Both the position numbers and the translations under genes were made by a program. Source: Evansella sp. LMS18 (lineage in GTDB: Bacteria > Bacillota > Bacilli > Bacillales > Salisediminibacteriaceae). Taken from it: 64,000 bases of DNA. The notes below the pieces were generated by a model. The model was given only the letters and a program-made list of their open reading frames with translations. It was not told the origin of the DNA and made no database searches. Numbering within the stretch: position 1 is the first letter of the stretch; each line of letters starts with the position of its first letter. The stretch spans positions 3,782,001 through 3,846,000 of the forward strand of contig NZ_CP093301.1 in the NCBI RefSeq assembly GCF_024362785.1, given 5' to 3'. Shown here in pieces: positions 35,339 through 43,026 of the stretch.

Positions 35339-36187
35339 ATGGAAGAGCGGAAAAAGTCTAAAGCAGCTGATACTGAAGCACAGATTCATACTGACTTCTC
35401 GAAAGACATGACATACGGTGAGTACCTTCAGCTTGATCAAATTCTCTCCGCACAAAAACGGCTCTCAGACCACCATGATGAAATGCTGTTTATTGTCATT
35501 CACCAGGTAAGTGAACTATGGATGAAACTGATTCTTCACGAGCTGAAAGCGGCTATAGCATCTATTGAAGAAGACGATTTTCAGACAGCTTTTAAAACAT
35601 TGGCAAGAGTTTCAAAAACACAGACGCAAATCATCCAGGCATGGGATGTCCTTTCCACACTTACACCAGCGGAATATCTGGAGTTCAGAGACGCTCTTGG
35701 GCAGGCTTCAGGGTTTCAGTCATTCCAATACAGAATGATTGAGTTCGCCCTTGGATATAAAACAGAGCATGCACTAAAAATATATGAAAAAGATCCGGAA
35801 CTCCACAGCCAGCTGGAAGAGGCATATCATGCACCAGGGTTGTACGATGCAGCTATAAAAGCATTGATAAGAAAAGGTTTTCCAGTCAATGAAAGTGTAA
35901 TCAAGCGGGATTATACAGAGCAGTATGAATCAGACGAGTCCGTAAAAGCGGCCTGGGCGGCGATTTACAGAAATACTGATAAATACTGGGATTTATATGA
36001 ACTTGCAGAAAAGCTTGTAGATATCGAGGACTGGCTGCAGCAGTGGCGTTTCAGGCACATGAAAACAGTAGAAAGAATAATAGGTTTTAAACAAGGAACC
36101 GGCGGCTCTTCCGGCGTGAATTATCTGAAGCGTGTACTAGACCACAGGTTCTTCCCTGAATTATGGGATATCAGAACGGAACTCTAA
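35339..36187 (+). CDS. kynA: Tryptophan 2,3-dioxygenase
   Basis: The 282-residue haem enzyme opens the indole ring of tryptophan to give N-formylkynurenine, the first step of the pathway. Motifs include [37 protein letters not shown] (with the catalytic His) and, near the C-terminus, [14 protein letters not shown] with the proximal haem His, then [17 protein letters not shown] precedes the ATG. A gap of 194 bases separates it from kynB; it contains a fragment of the interspersed repeat type (GGCGTTGCCCGAGGAAAGCG). Ends with a terminator. Confidence 0.95.
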   Translation: MEERKKSKAADTEAQIHTDFSKDMTYGEYLQLDQILSAQKRLSDHHDEMLFIVIHQVSELWMKLILHELKAAIASIEEDDFQTAFKTLARVSKTQTQIIQAWDVLSTLTPAEYLEFRDALGQASGFQSFQYRMIEFALGYKTEHALKIYEKDPELHSQLEEAYHAPGLYDAAIKALIRKGFPVNESVIKRDYTEQYESDESVKAAWAAIYRNTDKYWDLYELAEKLVDIEDWLQQWRFRHMKTVERIIGFKQGTGGSSGVNYLKRVLDHRFFPELWDIRTEL

Positions 36188-36200
36188 ACGAAACTTAAAA

Positions 36201-36237
36201 ACACGGCACCTGTTAAGCAGGTGTTTGTTTTTTTTAG
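36201..36237 (+). terminator. Rho-independent terminator of the kyn operon
   Basis: CACCTG-TTAAG-CAGGTG stem at 36207-36223, followed by TTTGTTTTTTTT. Confidence 0.75.
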
Positions 36238-36353
36238 CCGGACAACGATGATACAATGAAAAGCATAGTATGGGCTGTTGATTTACGTGCTGCATCTAAT
36301 TTTATATTCTAAGTTTGCCAGATACATAATGAGAAATGTGAGGAGCGGAGCTA

Positions 36354-37667
36354 ATGGATACAATTAAAGATTTTCAGGATAATTTTCTGAATGATTTGTT
36401 AGAAGACTTCGATGGAGAACTTAATCACTCAGGGGTTAATGGAAAAAGAGTTGCGGAAAGGCTCGCAGCACTTGCCGGGATTGGTCTGAATGAGCATGGC
36501 GGCTCAAGCAGGATGGGGTTCTCACCAGAAGAGCGACAGGCAAAAGAATTAGTGAAAACATGGATGCAGCAGGCTGGCCTTGCAGTCTATGAAGACGGCG
36601 CGGGAAATGTTATCGGTAGAGTATCCGGAAAGAATGACGGAGAAGCAGCAGTAATGAGCGGCTCACATGTTGACACAGTCCCAAACGGCGGCCATTTTGA
36701 CGGAACACTTGGTGTAATTGCTGCGCTGGAAGTAGCTGAAGCCTGGAAAGGTACAGGGTTTAAGCCGGAAAAGGCATTCGAGGCAGTCATCTTTTCAGAA
36801 GAAGAGGGATCCCGGTTTAACAGCGGGTTGCTTGGGAGCGCAGCAATGTTCGGGGAGACGGACAGAAAAAGGCAGATTAACCTCACTGACAATCAAGGCA
36901 ATTCATTTAAGGAGGTACTTGAAAAAGACGGTCTTCACGTTGACCGTTTCTTCGAATCAAAGCGTAACCCTCGTGATATCGCTGCCTTTCTGGAAGTACA
37001 TATTGAGCAGGGGAAACAGCTTGAAAGAGAAAACCTTCCAGCTGGAATAGTAACTGGTATCGCGGGTCCTTGCTGGCTGGAGCTGACTTTTACAGGGGAA
37101 GCCGGCCATGCAGGGAACACACCTATGGGTGACAGGTCTGACGCGCTGGCTGCTGCCGGTGAGTTTGTCAGTGAGCTTGAAAAGCTCCCTTTGGGAATAA
37201 GTGATTCTGCTGTCGCTACTGTAGGGCGCCTTCATGTGGAACCAAATGGGATCAACGTCATTCCAGGCAGAGTACAGCTAACAGTTGATATAAGAGATAT
37301 CTATCCGGAAACGAGGGACCGTCTCGTTAATGAGGTGAGTAAGCTTGCGGAAACCATTGCCGACAAACGGGGGATTAATCTGTATCAAAACGAGAATATC
37401 AGAATTATGCCAGTGCCTGTCAGTGGATCGATGCAGGAAAAAGTGAAGGAAGCTGTTGAGTCAACAGGGATAACACCTTATTTTCTTCCAAGTGGAGCAG
37501 GACATGATGCCATGATAGCGGGACGCTATGTACCTGCAGCAATGATTTTCGTAAGGAGCAGGGAAGGGATCAGCCATAACCCGAAAGAATGGTCCACGCT
37601 GGATGATTGTGTGAAGGCGGTCCATGTGCTGAAAAATCTTGCTGAGAAGTTGTGCACCAATTCTTGA
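36354..37667 (+). CDS. M20-family zinc amidohydrolase (N-carbamoyl-amino-acid hydrolase / allantoate deiminase type, AtcC-like)
   Basis: The 437-residue protein has the metal-binding set of the family: GSHVDTVPNGGHFDGTLGV (His and the bridging Asp, about 102-120), the EEEGSRF glutamates (about 148-154), HIEQG (about 216) and a late HDAMIAGRYVPAAMIFV with the last His. The insertion domain GEAGHAGNTPMGDRSDAL is typical for L-carbamoylases. It removes a carbamoyl group from an N-carbamoyl substrate. Its partner 22 bases downstream is an ATC-hydrolase-family gene, so N-carbamoyl-L-cysteine is the attractive substrate; allantoate is the alternative. GGAGCGGAG precedes the ATG. Confidence 0.85.
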   Translation: MDTIKDFQDNFLNDLLEDFDGELNHSGVNGKRVAERLAALAGIGLNEHGGSSRMGFSPEERQAKELVKTWMQQAGLAVYEDGAGNVIGRVSGKNDGEAAVMSGSHVDTVPNGGHFDGTLGVIAALEVAEAWKGTGFKPEKAFEAVIFSEEEGSRFNSGLLGSAAMFGETDRKRQINLTDNQGNSFKEVLEKDGLHVDRFFESKRNPRDIAAFLEVHIEQGKQLERENLPAGIVTGIAGPCWLELTFTGEAGHAGNTPMGDRSDALAAAGEFVSELEKLPLGISDSAVATVGRLHVEPNGINVIPGRVQLTVDIRDIYPETRDRLVNEVSKLAETIADKRGINLYQNENIRIMPVPVSGSMQEKVKEAVESTGITPYFLPSGAGHDAMIAGRYVPAAMIFVRSREGISHNPKEWSTLDDCVKAVHVLKNLAEKLCTNS

Positions 37668-37689
37668 AGAATGGAAAGGAGCGGGAATC

Positions 37690-38484
37690 GTGGAAAAAAC
37701 GCGAAAACAGGCTGACAGTTTACGGCCTGTCACTATGTACGAAATAACTGAAAAATTATACAGGCAGTTAAAAAGTGTTTTTGGAGAATATTTTGATACT
37801 GCAGGGGAAGAGTTGCTGCAGGAAGGGTTAAAAGAGCTGCACAATGACCAGATAAAGTCGCTGAGCACAACTAATTCACCCGATGTCCACGCGACTTCTC
37901 AAGATGCAGCGGGTTATTTGTTTACGGAAGAGATTTTACAGAAAAGTGAAAAAATTAAACGGTCGTTTAAAAAATATGAAAGTATGCTGGTCAGCATCGG
38001 GAAAGAGCCGTTAAATATGTATTCCTTGATGGCTAAAATGTTTGCTTATATCTCCAGAGCAGCCTCCATAAAGTTCGGTAAGGAAGGGGAGGAAGCCGCC
38101 ATGGAAGCGGTGCGCCGTTTTGGGGAAGAGAGGGGAAGGGACATTGCCAGGAGAGCAGCAGCTGTTGGGGAACCGAATGGCATAGATAATTATCTAACTA
38201 ATTATGATATGGGAAGAAGTGAACTGTTTACCTTTGACACTGATTTCCATTCAGGAGAGATTGAACAGACTTTTACTAAATGTGCATTTGCAGATCAATG
38301 GAAAAAAGATGGGATGGAGGAGTACGGCATTCTTTATTGCCATATGATTGATCCGGCAGTAGCTGCAGGCTATAACCCTAAATTCGAAGTAGTCCACGAT
38401 AAATATATTTTGAAAGAAAACGAGGGAGTCTGCCATTTTCGTTTTCAGATGAAAGAAAGTCATGAAGGCAGCGACGGGAAATAA
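37690..38484 (+). CDS. L-2-amino-thiazoline-4-carboxylic acid hydrolase family protein (AtcB-like)
   Basis: The start is GTG 37690, with AAAGGAGCGG upstream; the longer frame from 37639 is inside the previous gene. The 264-residue product carries the ATC-hydrolase-family C-terminal block: TKCAFADQWKKDG, YGILYCHMIDPAVAAGYNPKF and a final VCHFRFQM with conserved Cys and His. In Pseudomonas, AtcB opens DL-2-amino-thiazoline-4-carboxylate and AtcC removes the carbamoyl group to give L-cysteine. The gene order hydrolase then AtcB-like fits. The N-terminal 90 residues are not recognised. The actual substrate here is not known. Confidence 0.75.
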   Translation: MEKTRKQADSLRPVTMYEITEKLYRQLKSVFGEYFDTAGEELLQEGLKELHNDQIKSLSTTNSPDVHATSQDAAGYLFTEEILQKSEKIKRSFKKYESMLVSIGKEPLNMYSLMAKMFAYISRAASIKFGKEGEEAAMEAVRRFGEERGRDIARRAAAVGEPNGIDNYLTNYDMGRSELFTFDTDFHSGEIEQTFTKCAFADQWKKDGMEEYGILYCHMIDPAVAAGYNPKFEVVHDKYILKENEGVCHFRFQMKESHEGSDGK

Positions 38485-38608
38485 CCGGAAAACCATCGGT
38501 ATATGTCGGTTCCTGCGCTTGCCCAGGAAATAGTAAAGCAGTAAAAAATTATTGCCCCATATATGCATGGGGCGATTCTTTTGTGCAGTAAAATAGCTGC
38601 TGGAATAT

Positions 38609-38698
38609 TGCAACAAGATGCGGTATCGCAACAAGGACCAATTGTTTCGCAACAAGACAACGTTATTCCGCAACAAGGGAGTGTGAATTCGCAACAAG
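38609..38698. repeat. Five-copy CGCAACAAG array with 21-bp spacing
   Basis: CGCAACAAG (first copy TGCAACAAG) starts at 38609, 38627, 38648, 38669 and 38690. Spacings are 18, 21, 21, 21 bases with unrelated bases between. The array lies in the 239-base gap between two convergent genes. The minus-strand frame across it encodes a Cys-Cys-rich string only because of the repeat. Confidence 0.75.
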
Positions 38699-38723
38699 GC
38701 ATGCCAATTGTTTGTTTTTAACT

Positions 38724-39434
38724 TTACCAAGCCTTTCGATTTTTAAAATAGAAAGGTAAATATAGAATCAGGTATACTCCAGCAGCGATCAGCTGCAGTT
38801 GAAATATATACCAGGGAAAAGGGCCAAGGTAATCAAGGAGACTGGGACCGCTCGGTTTTTCAGCAAGGAACATATAATTGGAACCGATCAGCTGGTTTAC
38901 CCAGAAAACGAAGAAGGCAATCACGTTTATAACGGCATAAGATTTAATGGCCGATTTAATTGTAACCGTGTATTTTTTTACCCAGACCATGTATAGAATT
39001 CCAAGAATTACAGCCATATGAGCAAGAAAAAAATGAAAAAAACGATAATGAGGGAACGTGTAAAATAAGTCAGGAGTCAATAATGCCTGCATGACGCCTC
39101 CAATACCGAAAAAATACAGCACTTCAAAGACTTTATAGGAATTTCTCCATAGCATATAGGCACATAAATATATGCTGAGATTGGAGAGGTGGAGGGGGAG
39201 ATAGTTCTGAATACTCCACTGTCCTGTTGCCAAACTCCAAATATGCAGACTTATTTCGGAAAGGATGATAATAAGCAGCAAAATCCAGCGGACAGAGGAT
39301 ATACACTGTTTATTTCTGTTAAGGTACAGCAATATTACGGAGCTGAAGAAGATAGCCAGAATTATGATGTGCGGCGTGGAAAGGAAAATAGCATCTTCTC
39401 TGAATGTTTGTGGATGGAAAAATTGCTCCAGCAT
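38724..39434 (-). CDS. TIGR02206-family membrane protein (YwaF-like)
   Basis: The 236-residue protein has six or seven membrane helices and no large soluble part. The conserved pieces include YLPLHLSNLSIYLCAYMLW, PHYRFFHFFLAHMAVI and GSNYMFLAEKPSGPSLLDYL, followed by a final helix and a basic tail. This matches the B. subtilis YwaF group, uncharacterised integral membrane proteins with a PxxxC/H-rich face. No partner is apparent in the neighbourhood. The ATG has no strong ribosome binding site visible. Confidence 0.75.
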   Translation of the reverse strand: MLEQFFHPQTFREDAIFLSTPHIIILAIFFSSVILLYLNRNKQCISSVRWILLLIIILSEISLHIWSLATGQWSIQNYLPLHLSNLSIYLCAYMLWRNSYKVFEVLYFFGIGGVMQALLTPDLFYTFPHYRFFHFFLAHMAVILGILYMVWVKKYTVTIKSAIKSYAVINVIAFFVFWVNQLIGSNYMFLAEKPSGPSLLDYLGPFPWYIFQLQLIAAGVYLILYLPFYFKNRKAW

Positions 39435-39535
39435 AAATCACACCTCAATACCAGGGATTAATTGCTTCAACGCAGCAAACAGAGCAGGACAGGCGACGGA
39501 GCTAAGTAAAAAAGAAAAAAGTCAAGACCTCAGTA

Positions 39536-39568
39536 AAAATAGTGCGGGGCCAGACCCCGCACTATTTT
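39536..39568. terminator. Bidirectional terminator at the 3' end of the gas-vesicle cluster
   Basis: AAAATAGTGCGGGG pairs perfectly with CCCCGCACTATTTT, loop CCAGA. It overlaps the gvpG stop region and closes the minus-strand gvp transcript. Confidence 0.9.
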
Positions 39569-39809
39569 ACTGGTCTGTTAAACTGTCAAGCTCACGCTGT
39601 TTTGCTATTTCATACCGTTCTACGAGCTCATCTTCTTTTGCCTGGAACTCTTCTTCGCTGATTTCATTCATCTCATACTGAAGCTGCAGGTTAACTAGTT
39701 TTCTTTGAATTGCTTCGAGGTCATACAGTTCCTTTTCAGCTTCTTCATAAACTTTTTCCCCTACAAATCTGACTGTATCGATCGGCCAGGTAAACAATTT
39801 AAAGATCAT
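39567..39809 (-). CDS. gvpG: Gas vesicle protein GvpG
   Basis: The 80-residue protein is mostly alpha-helical and charged, with a hydrophobic start (MIFKLFTWPIDTVRFVGEKV) that matches GvpG. The middle EAEKELYDLEAIQRKLVNLQ is the typical coiled-coil stretch. GvpG is a minor accessory protein needed for gas vesicle assembly. Its ATG overlaps the gvpF/L stop by four bases (ATGA). It is the last gene of the cluster. Confidence 0.88.
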   Translation of the reverse strand: MIFKLFTWPIDTVRFVGEKVYEEAEKELYDLEAIQRKLVNLQLQYEMNEISEEEFQAKEDELVERYEIAKQRELDSLTDQ

Positions 39810-40570
39810 ACAGCACCCTCCGCTTTAAATTTTAATTCAATAAAGTTATAGGCAGGCCATGGTCCGGAATAATTAAATTCGACCTGATCGTTCATCTCTT
39901 CGTATAGTTCATTTACCTTCTTATCAAATTCATCTTCCATTGATTTTTCAATCAAAAAGGAGGCATTCATCAGCATTCTTTCGCTGACTGGCTCATTCAG
40001 TTTCGTACTGACACTTAACTTTTCAAGTGGAGAAGCAAGCTTAGTCTCATATTCTTCCCTTAGTGCGTATATAAAGTCTTTTGCTTTCTCACCGGCCTCA
40101 ATCTGGCGGTAATAGGAATCCTTTGCAGATACCTGATTCATTTTATTGAGCTTTGGATCCTTATGTACGCGCTCAGTGAGCCAGTCCTTTTTAGCAATAA
40201 CTTTTAACCCTACTTCTATCTTATTCTCGATTTTTGGAAAGGTTTCCTTCAGCTGAGGTTCAATTTTTTCCATGAGAAGCTTCACATCTTCTTCAGATGA
40301 GAGGACGGTTCCGTAGCTCATTGGGATAACAGAATGTTCCTTCATGACCTGGTTTATAACTTCCTGGTGTGCGAGAAGGTCGTCTTTTTTAGGCGCGTAT
40401 ATCTTAACCGGAAGGTCTGCCGCAACCATGCTTAATCCGTTATGGGAAATAGTTCTTACTTTACTGGGAACACCTGACATAGTTACTTCACCATATTCAG
40501 TATCTTGTTCATCCTGGTAAACACAAAATAAATAACATCCAAGGCTTTCATCGTTATTCATATTATTCAC
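39806..40570 (-). CDS. Gas vesicle protein GvpF/GvpL
   Basis: The 254-residue protein starts at ATG 40570 behind ACAGGAGTG. It matches the GvpF/L family: N-terminal YLFCVYQ-like strand, HQEVINQVMKEHSVIPMSYGTV (with the conserved VIPM-G) and the C-terminal GPWPAYNFIELKF. GvpF and GvpL are structurally related minor gas-vesicle proteins that act in nucleation with GvpA. Only one member is present here, whereas Bacillus megaterium carries both. It overlaps gvpG. Confidence 0.88.
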   Translation of the reverse strand: MNNMNNDESLGCYLFCVYQDEQDTEYGEVTMSGVPSKVRTISHNGLSMVAADLPVKIYAPKKDDLLAHQEVINQVMKEHSVIPMSYGTVLSSEEDVKLLMEKIEPQLKETFPKIENKIEVGLKVIAKKDWLTERVHKDPKLNKMNQVSAKDSYYRQIEAGEKAKDFIYALREEYETKLASPLEKLSVSTKLNEPVSERMLMNASFLIEKSMEDEFDKKVNELYEEMNDQVEFNYSGPWPAYNFIELKFKAEGAV

Positions 40571-40686
40571 TCCTGTTGTTTTACTTGTTTCATCTATTTC
40601 TGAATATCTTCATTTGTCGGAAAGAAGAACCACAGCAAAGCAGGGAGGTAAAGAGCCGGCCTGCAGCTGTTTATAAATGTGTCCTT

Positions 40687-41595
40687 CTATATTTTTTTAA
40701 CCTCCTGAATGATCAGCCGGCGGATTTTTTCAAAACGTTCATTTTTCAGAGACCTGTAGAGAAACGGTCCGAGAACGTCTGTGGCTAAAGCGATAAAGTC
40801 CTCATCAGATTCGTCTGCTTCTATATCGTAATCCCTGCTGATGCGCGCCAGCGTAAGGGAAGCTCTTAAACTTGGGCTCTGGCCGCTTTTATCCTGGCAT
40901 TTTTTTCGGACTGCAGCAGTTAAGTGTGCGATTTTTTCCGCAGCTTCTAAAGAAATATCAGTGATTTCTGAGATGAGCCGTGCCTCTGTATCTGTATCGG
41001 GGTAATCCATGTGCAAGGTGATCATCCGATCCACTAAAGCATCCTGGGAAGGGAAAACACCAGCATATTCTTCCGGATTACTCGTGAAAATAATCTTGAA
41101 ATCCTCGTGCACATGCAGGTAGTTTACCTTTTCATCTGTTCCGTAGATTGGCAGAATGCCCTCTTCTAAAATAGATAAAAACAGATTGTTAATTTCCGGT
41201 GTGGAACGGGTGAATTCATCATACACGACTATATACCCGTTTTTAACTGCTTCTGTCAGTCGTCCGGGAACAGAGCGGGGCATAAACTCTTCTGCTTGTT
41301 TGTATACTGTTCGGACAAAGTTATCTACTGTCTTACTGCTTTTGTAACCTGAAAAGCCTCCCAGCAGATCAAATGGAGACAAATCCTGGCGTCCATTCAT
41401 GAACATGACGGGCTGATCGAATTCGTTCGCTATGTTTAAGGCAAGTGAAGTTTTTCCAATACCGCTTGGCCCGGTAAAATGGAGGTGATAGCCACTATGC
41501 AGATAAACGAGACTGCGTTTTTTCATTCTTTCAAGCTCATCTGTAAAAATAATTTTTTCCGGAGACTTTTTCGTGCTGCTGATCTTCGTTGCCAT
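40687..41595 (-). CDS. gvpN: Gas vesicle protein GvpN, MoxR-type AAA+ ATPase
   Basis: The 302-residue protein is an AAA+ ATPase of the GvpN group. Walker A is FTGPSGIGKTSLAL (about 39-52) and Walker B is YIVVYDEFTRS (about 117-127), with sensor IIFTSNPEEYAG near 172. It is proposed to drive shell growth and width. The ATG shares a base with the gvpO stop (TAATG). A 116-base gap separates it from gvpF/L, larger than the overlaps elsewhere, so a weak secondary start of transcription is possible. Confidence 0.93.
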   Translation of the reverse strand: MATKISSTKKSPEKIIFTDELERMKKRSLVYLHSGYHLHFTGPSGIGKTSLALNIANEFDQPVMFMNGRQDLSPFDLLGGFSGYKSSKTVDNFVRTVYKQAEEFMPRSVPGRLTEAVKNGYIVVYDEFTRSTPEINNLFLSILEEGILPIYGTDEKVNYLHVHEDFKIIFTSNPEEYAGVFPSQDALVDRMITLHMDYPDTDTEARLISEITDISLEAAEKIAHLTAAVRKKCQDKSGQSPSLRASLTLARISRDYDIEADESDEDFIALATDVLGPFLYRSLKNERFEKIRRLIIQEVKKI

Positions 41596-41870
41596 TAACT
41601 GGTGGCCTCCTCTTCATATGCCATGCTTCTAGAGCGCATATTGATTCTTTTAAAAGATGTTACCTCCATTTCATCATCAAGGGTTACTTCATAAAGACCG
41701 ACTATCTGGTCCCGGGCATATTTTTGCATGTATTCTTTTTCTTCAATAACCTCCAGTTGCAAATACCAGCCTTCATCTGTTTTTTCAATCGCGGTAAACC
41801 GAAGCGGGGCATTTACATTTTCTTTGAAAAAGTCGGTTACCGTATCCATTACCTTATTTATCTTCATCAC
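41595..41870 (-). CDS. gvpO: Gas vesicle protein GvpO
   Basis: The 91-residue protein matches GvpO: LRFTAIEKTDEGWYLQLEVI and KYARDQIVGLYEVTLDDEM, ending in an arginine-rich tail (RINMRSRSMAYEEE). GvpO is required for vesicle formation in haloarchaea and is the counterpart of GvpR in Bacillus megaterium. It is translationally coupled to gvpN and separated from gvpA by 98 bases containing a strong hairpin. Its ribosome binding site (AAGGAG) is close to the start at 41870. Confidence 0.85.
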   Translation of the reverse strand: MMKINKVMDTVTDFFKENVNAPLRFTAIEKTDEGWYLQLEVIEEKEYMQKYARDQIVGLYEVTLDDEMEVTSFKRINMRSRSMAYEEEATS

Positions 41871-41911
41871 ATTTACTCCTTTGCTAAAAAAATATAACAG
41901 CTAATCAAATG

Positions 41912-41938
41912 GGGAAAAGGGCCTGCTGCCCTTTTCCC
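41912..41938 (-). promoter_or_regulatory. Intercistronic stem-loop between gvpA and gvpO
   Basis: GGGAAAAGGG (41912-41921) pairs perfectly with CCCTTTTCCC (41929-41938), loop CCTGCTG, with no T-run on the minus strand directly after it. Such a hairpin could stabilise the upstream gvpA message or partly terminate, giving more GvpA than the accessory proteins. Confidence 0.65.
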
Positions 41939-41968
41939 GATTCTCTTGCTGACTCACTTATGTTGTCC

Positions 41969-42247
41969 TTAGGAGAAATTAAGTCTGTTCTGGCTGTTTT
42001 CACTTTCTTCTTCTGAACCTTCGAGGGATTCAGTCATCACTTCATCACGAAGCAGACCAACTGCATCTGCATATCGAAGCCAGGTGTCCACACTTGCGAT
42101 AACCACTCTGGCTTCAACTGTAATCAGCTCGATACCTACAAGAGAAACCCTCGCATACAGGTCAACTACAACACCTTTATCAAGAATACGGTCAACTACT
42201 TCAGCGAGACTGGAAGAATCTGTACTTTTCTTAATTGCTGTTGCCAT
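41969..42247 (-). CDS. gvpA: Gas vesicle structural protein GvpA
   Basis: The 92-residue protein has the strongly conserved core of the gas vesicle shell protein: [40 protein letters not shown] and [15 protein letters not shown]. This forms the two helices and two beta-strands that stack into ribs. The C-terminal 25 residues are acidic and variable ([19 protein letters not shown]), as in the GvpA/GvpB of Bacillus megaterium. This is the only GvpA paralogue in the cluster, and no gvpJ- or gvpM/S-like copy is found. GTGGAAC precedes the ATG. Confidence 0.95.
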   Translation of the reverse strand: MATAIKKSTDSSSLAEVVDRILDKGVVVDLYARVSLVGIELITVEARVVIASVDTWLRYADAVGLLRDEVMTESLEGSEEESENSQNRLNFS

Positions 42248-42261
42248 TATGTTCCACTCCT

Positions 42262-42783
42262 TTAATCTGCAGATTTAATATGGTTAACCCCTTTGACATC
42301 AGGATAACCTTTAATTTGGGTTGCTTTTGGAATATCGCTCGGCTTTTTGATGCCTTCATCATCATCGCTGCTGCTGCCGCCGATATTTTCCTTCACGTGT
42401 TCCTTCGCATCCTGTGCTTCTTCTTTTGCATTTTCACCAAGCTGCTGGAAATTCTCTTTCGCATTTTCGCCTTGTTCCTGCAGCTTTTCCTTCGCGTCTC
42501 CGAGATTGTCTTTCACGTCTTCCTTCACCCCCCGGAGTTTTTCAAAGGCATTATAAAATTTTTTACCGATGTAAGTCGCCTTAGCGGCATTTTTTGTTTT
42601 AGGCATATCATCAAGTAAATCTTCGCCCTGGTCTTTCGCTTCTTCTTTGGCTTTTTTCTTAGATTTCTGAAGCTTGTTCATTACCGTCTCTCTTGCATTA
42701 CTGTTTAACAGCATCGCTGCCCCTCCGGCAGCAGTTCCCAGAACGGTAACCAGGGCGAGCCGCGTTTTTGAGCTGCTTCCCAT
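42262..42783 (-). CDS. YtxH-domain gas-vesicle cluster protein (GvpQ/GvpP-like)
   Basis: I place the start at ATG 42783, with AAGGTGGTG upstream, and not at ATG 42855, which precedes the promoter; the product has 173 residues. A short hydrophobic segment ([20 protein letters not shown], about 8-27) is of YtxH type. It is followed by a long Lys/Glu/Gln-rich amphipathic helical region with repeats of [16 protein letters not shown] and an acidic Ser/Asp stretch. In Bacillus megaterium, GvpP/GvpQ are similar accessory proteins. The function is unclear. It is the first gene of the cluster, 15 bases before gvpA. Confidence 0.72.
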   Translation of the reverse strand: MGSSSKTRLALVTVLGTAAGGAAMLLNSNARETVMNKLQKSKKKAKEEAKDQGEDLLDDMPKTKNAAKATYIGKKFYNAFEKLRGVKEDVKDNLGDAKEKLQEQGENAKENFQQLGENAKEEAQDAKEHVKENIGGSSSDDDEGIKKPSDIPKATQIKGYPDVKGVNHIKSAD

Positions 42784-42822
42784 AAGTAGGCTCACCACCT
42801 TTTCAATGTGGTCTATCAACCC

Positions 42823-42848
42823 ATTCCCATTGACCGGGTGGTTAAAAC
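42823..42848 (-). promoter_or_regulatory. Putative sigma-B promoter of the gvp cluster
   Basis: On the minus strand GTTTTA (42848-42843), 14-base spacer, GGGAAT (42828-42823). This fits the general-stress sigma-B pattern (GTTTAA, N12-15, GGGWAT). It would start transcription about 35 bases before the first ribosome binding site. Confidence 0.5.
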
Positions 42849-43026
42849 AATCCAAAAGATGGATATAAGAAAAATTAGTGACTTGCAGTAAAAAACATGC
42901 TCTTTTTACCGTGAAGAAAGTACCGGAAGGGGAGAAGAGTATTCGTTATTCAGTAGATTTCTCTCGAACATTCGTTCTTCTTGTTGTATAATTTAAGGAA
43001 ATAACAGTGTCGGGCTGGTGAAACAA

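Noticed and set aside
38609-38698. CRISPR array
   Set aside because: Repeats are only 9 bases and spacers about 12; no cas genes and no palindromic repeat of usual length.
38460-38702. Minus-strand frame with repeated Cys-Cys pairs, looking like a cysteine-rich peptide
   Set aside because: It is only the translation of the 21-bp CGCAACAAG array; no ribosome binding site, and the rest overlaps the end of the AtcB-like gene.
41969-42247. GvpJ or GvpM instead of GvpA
   Set aside because: The SVDTWLRYA core and the absence of the GvpJ-type N-terminus match the major shell protein.
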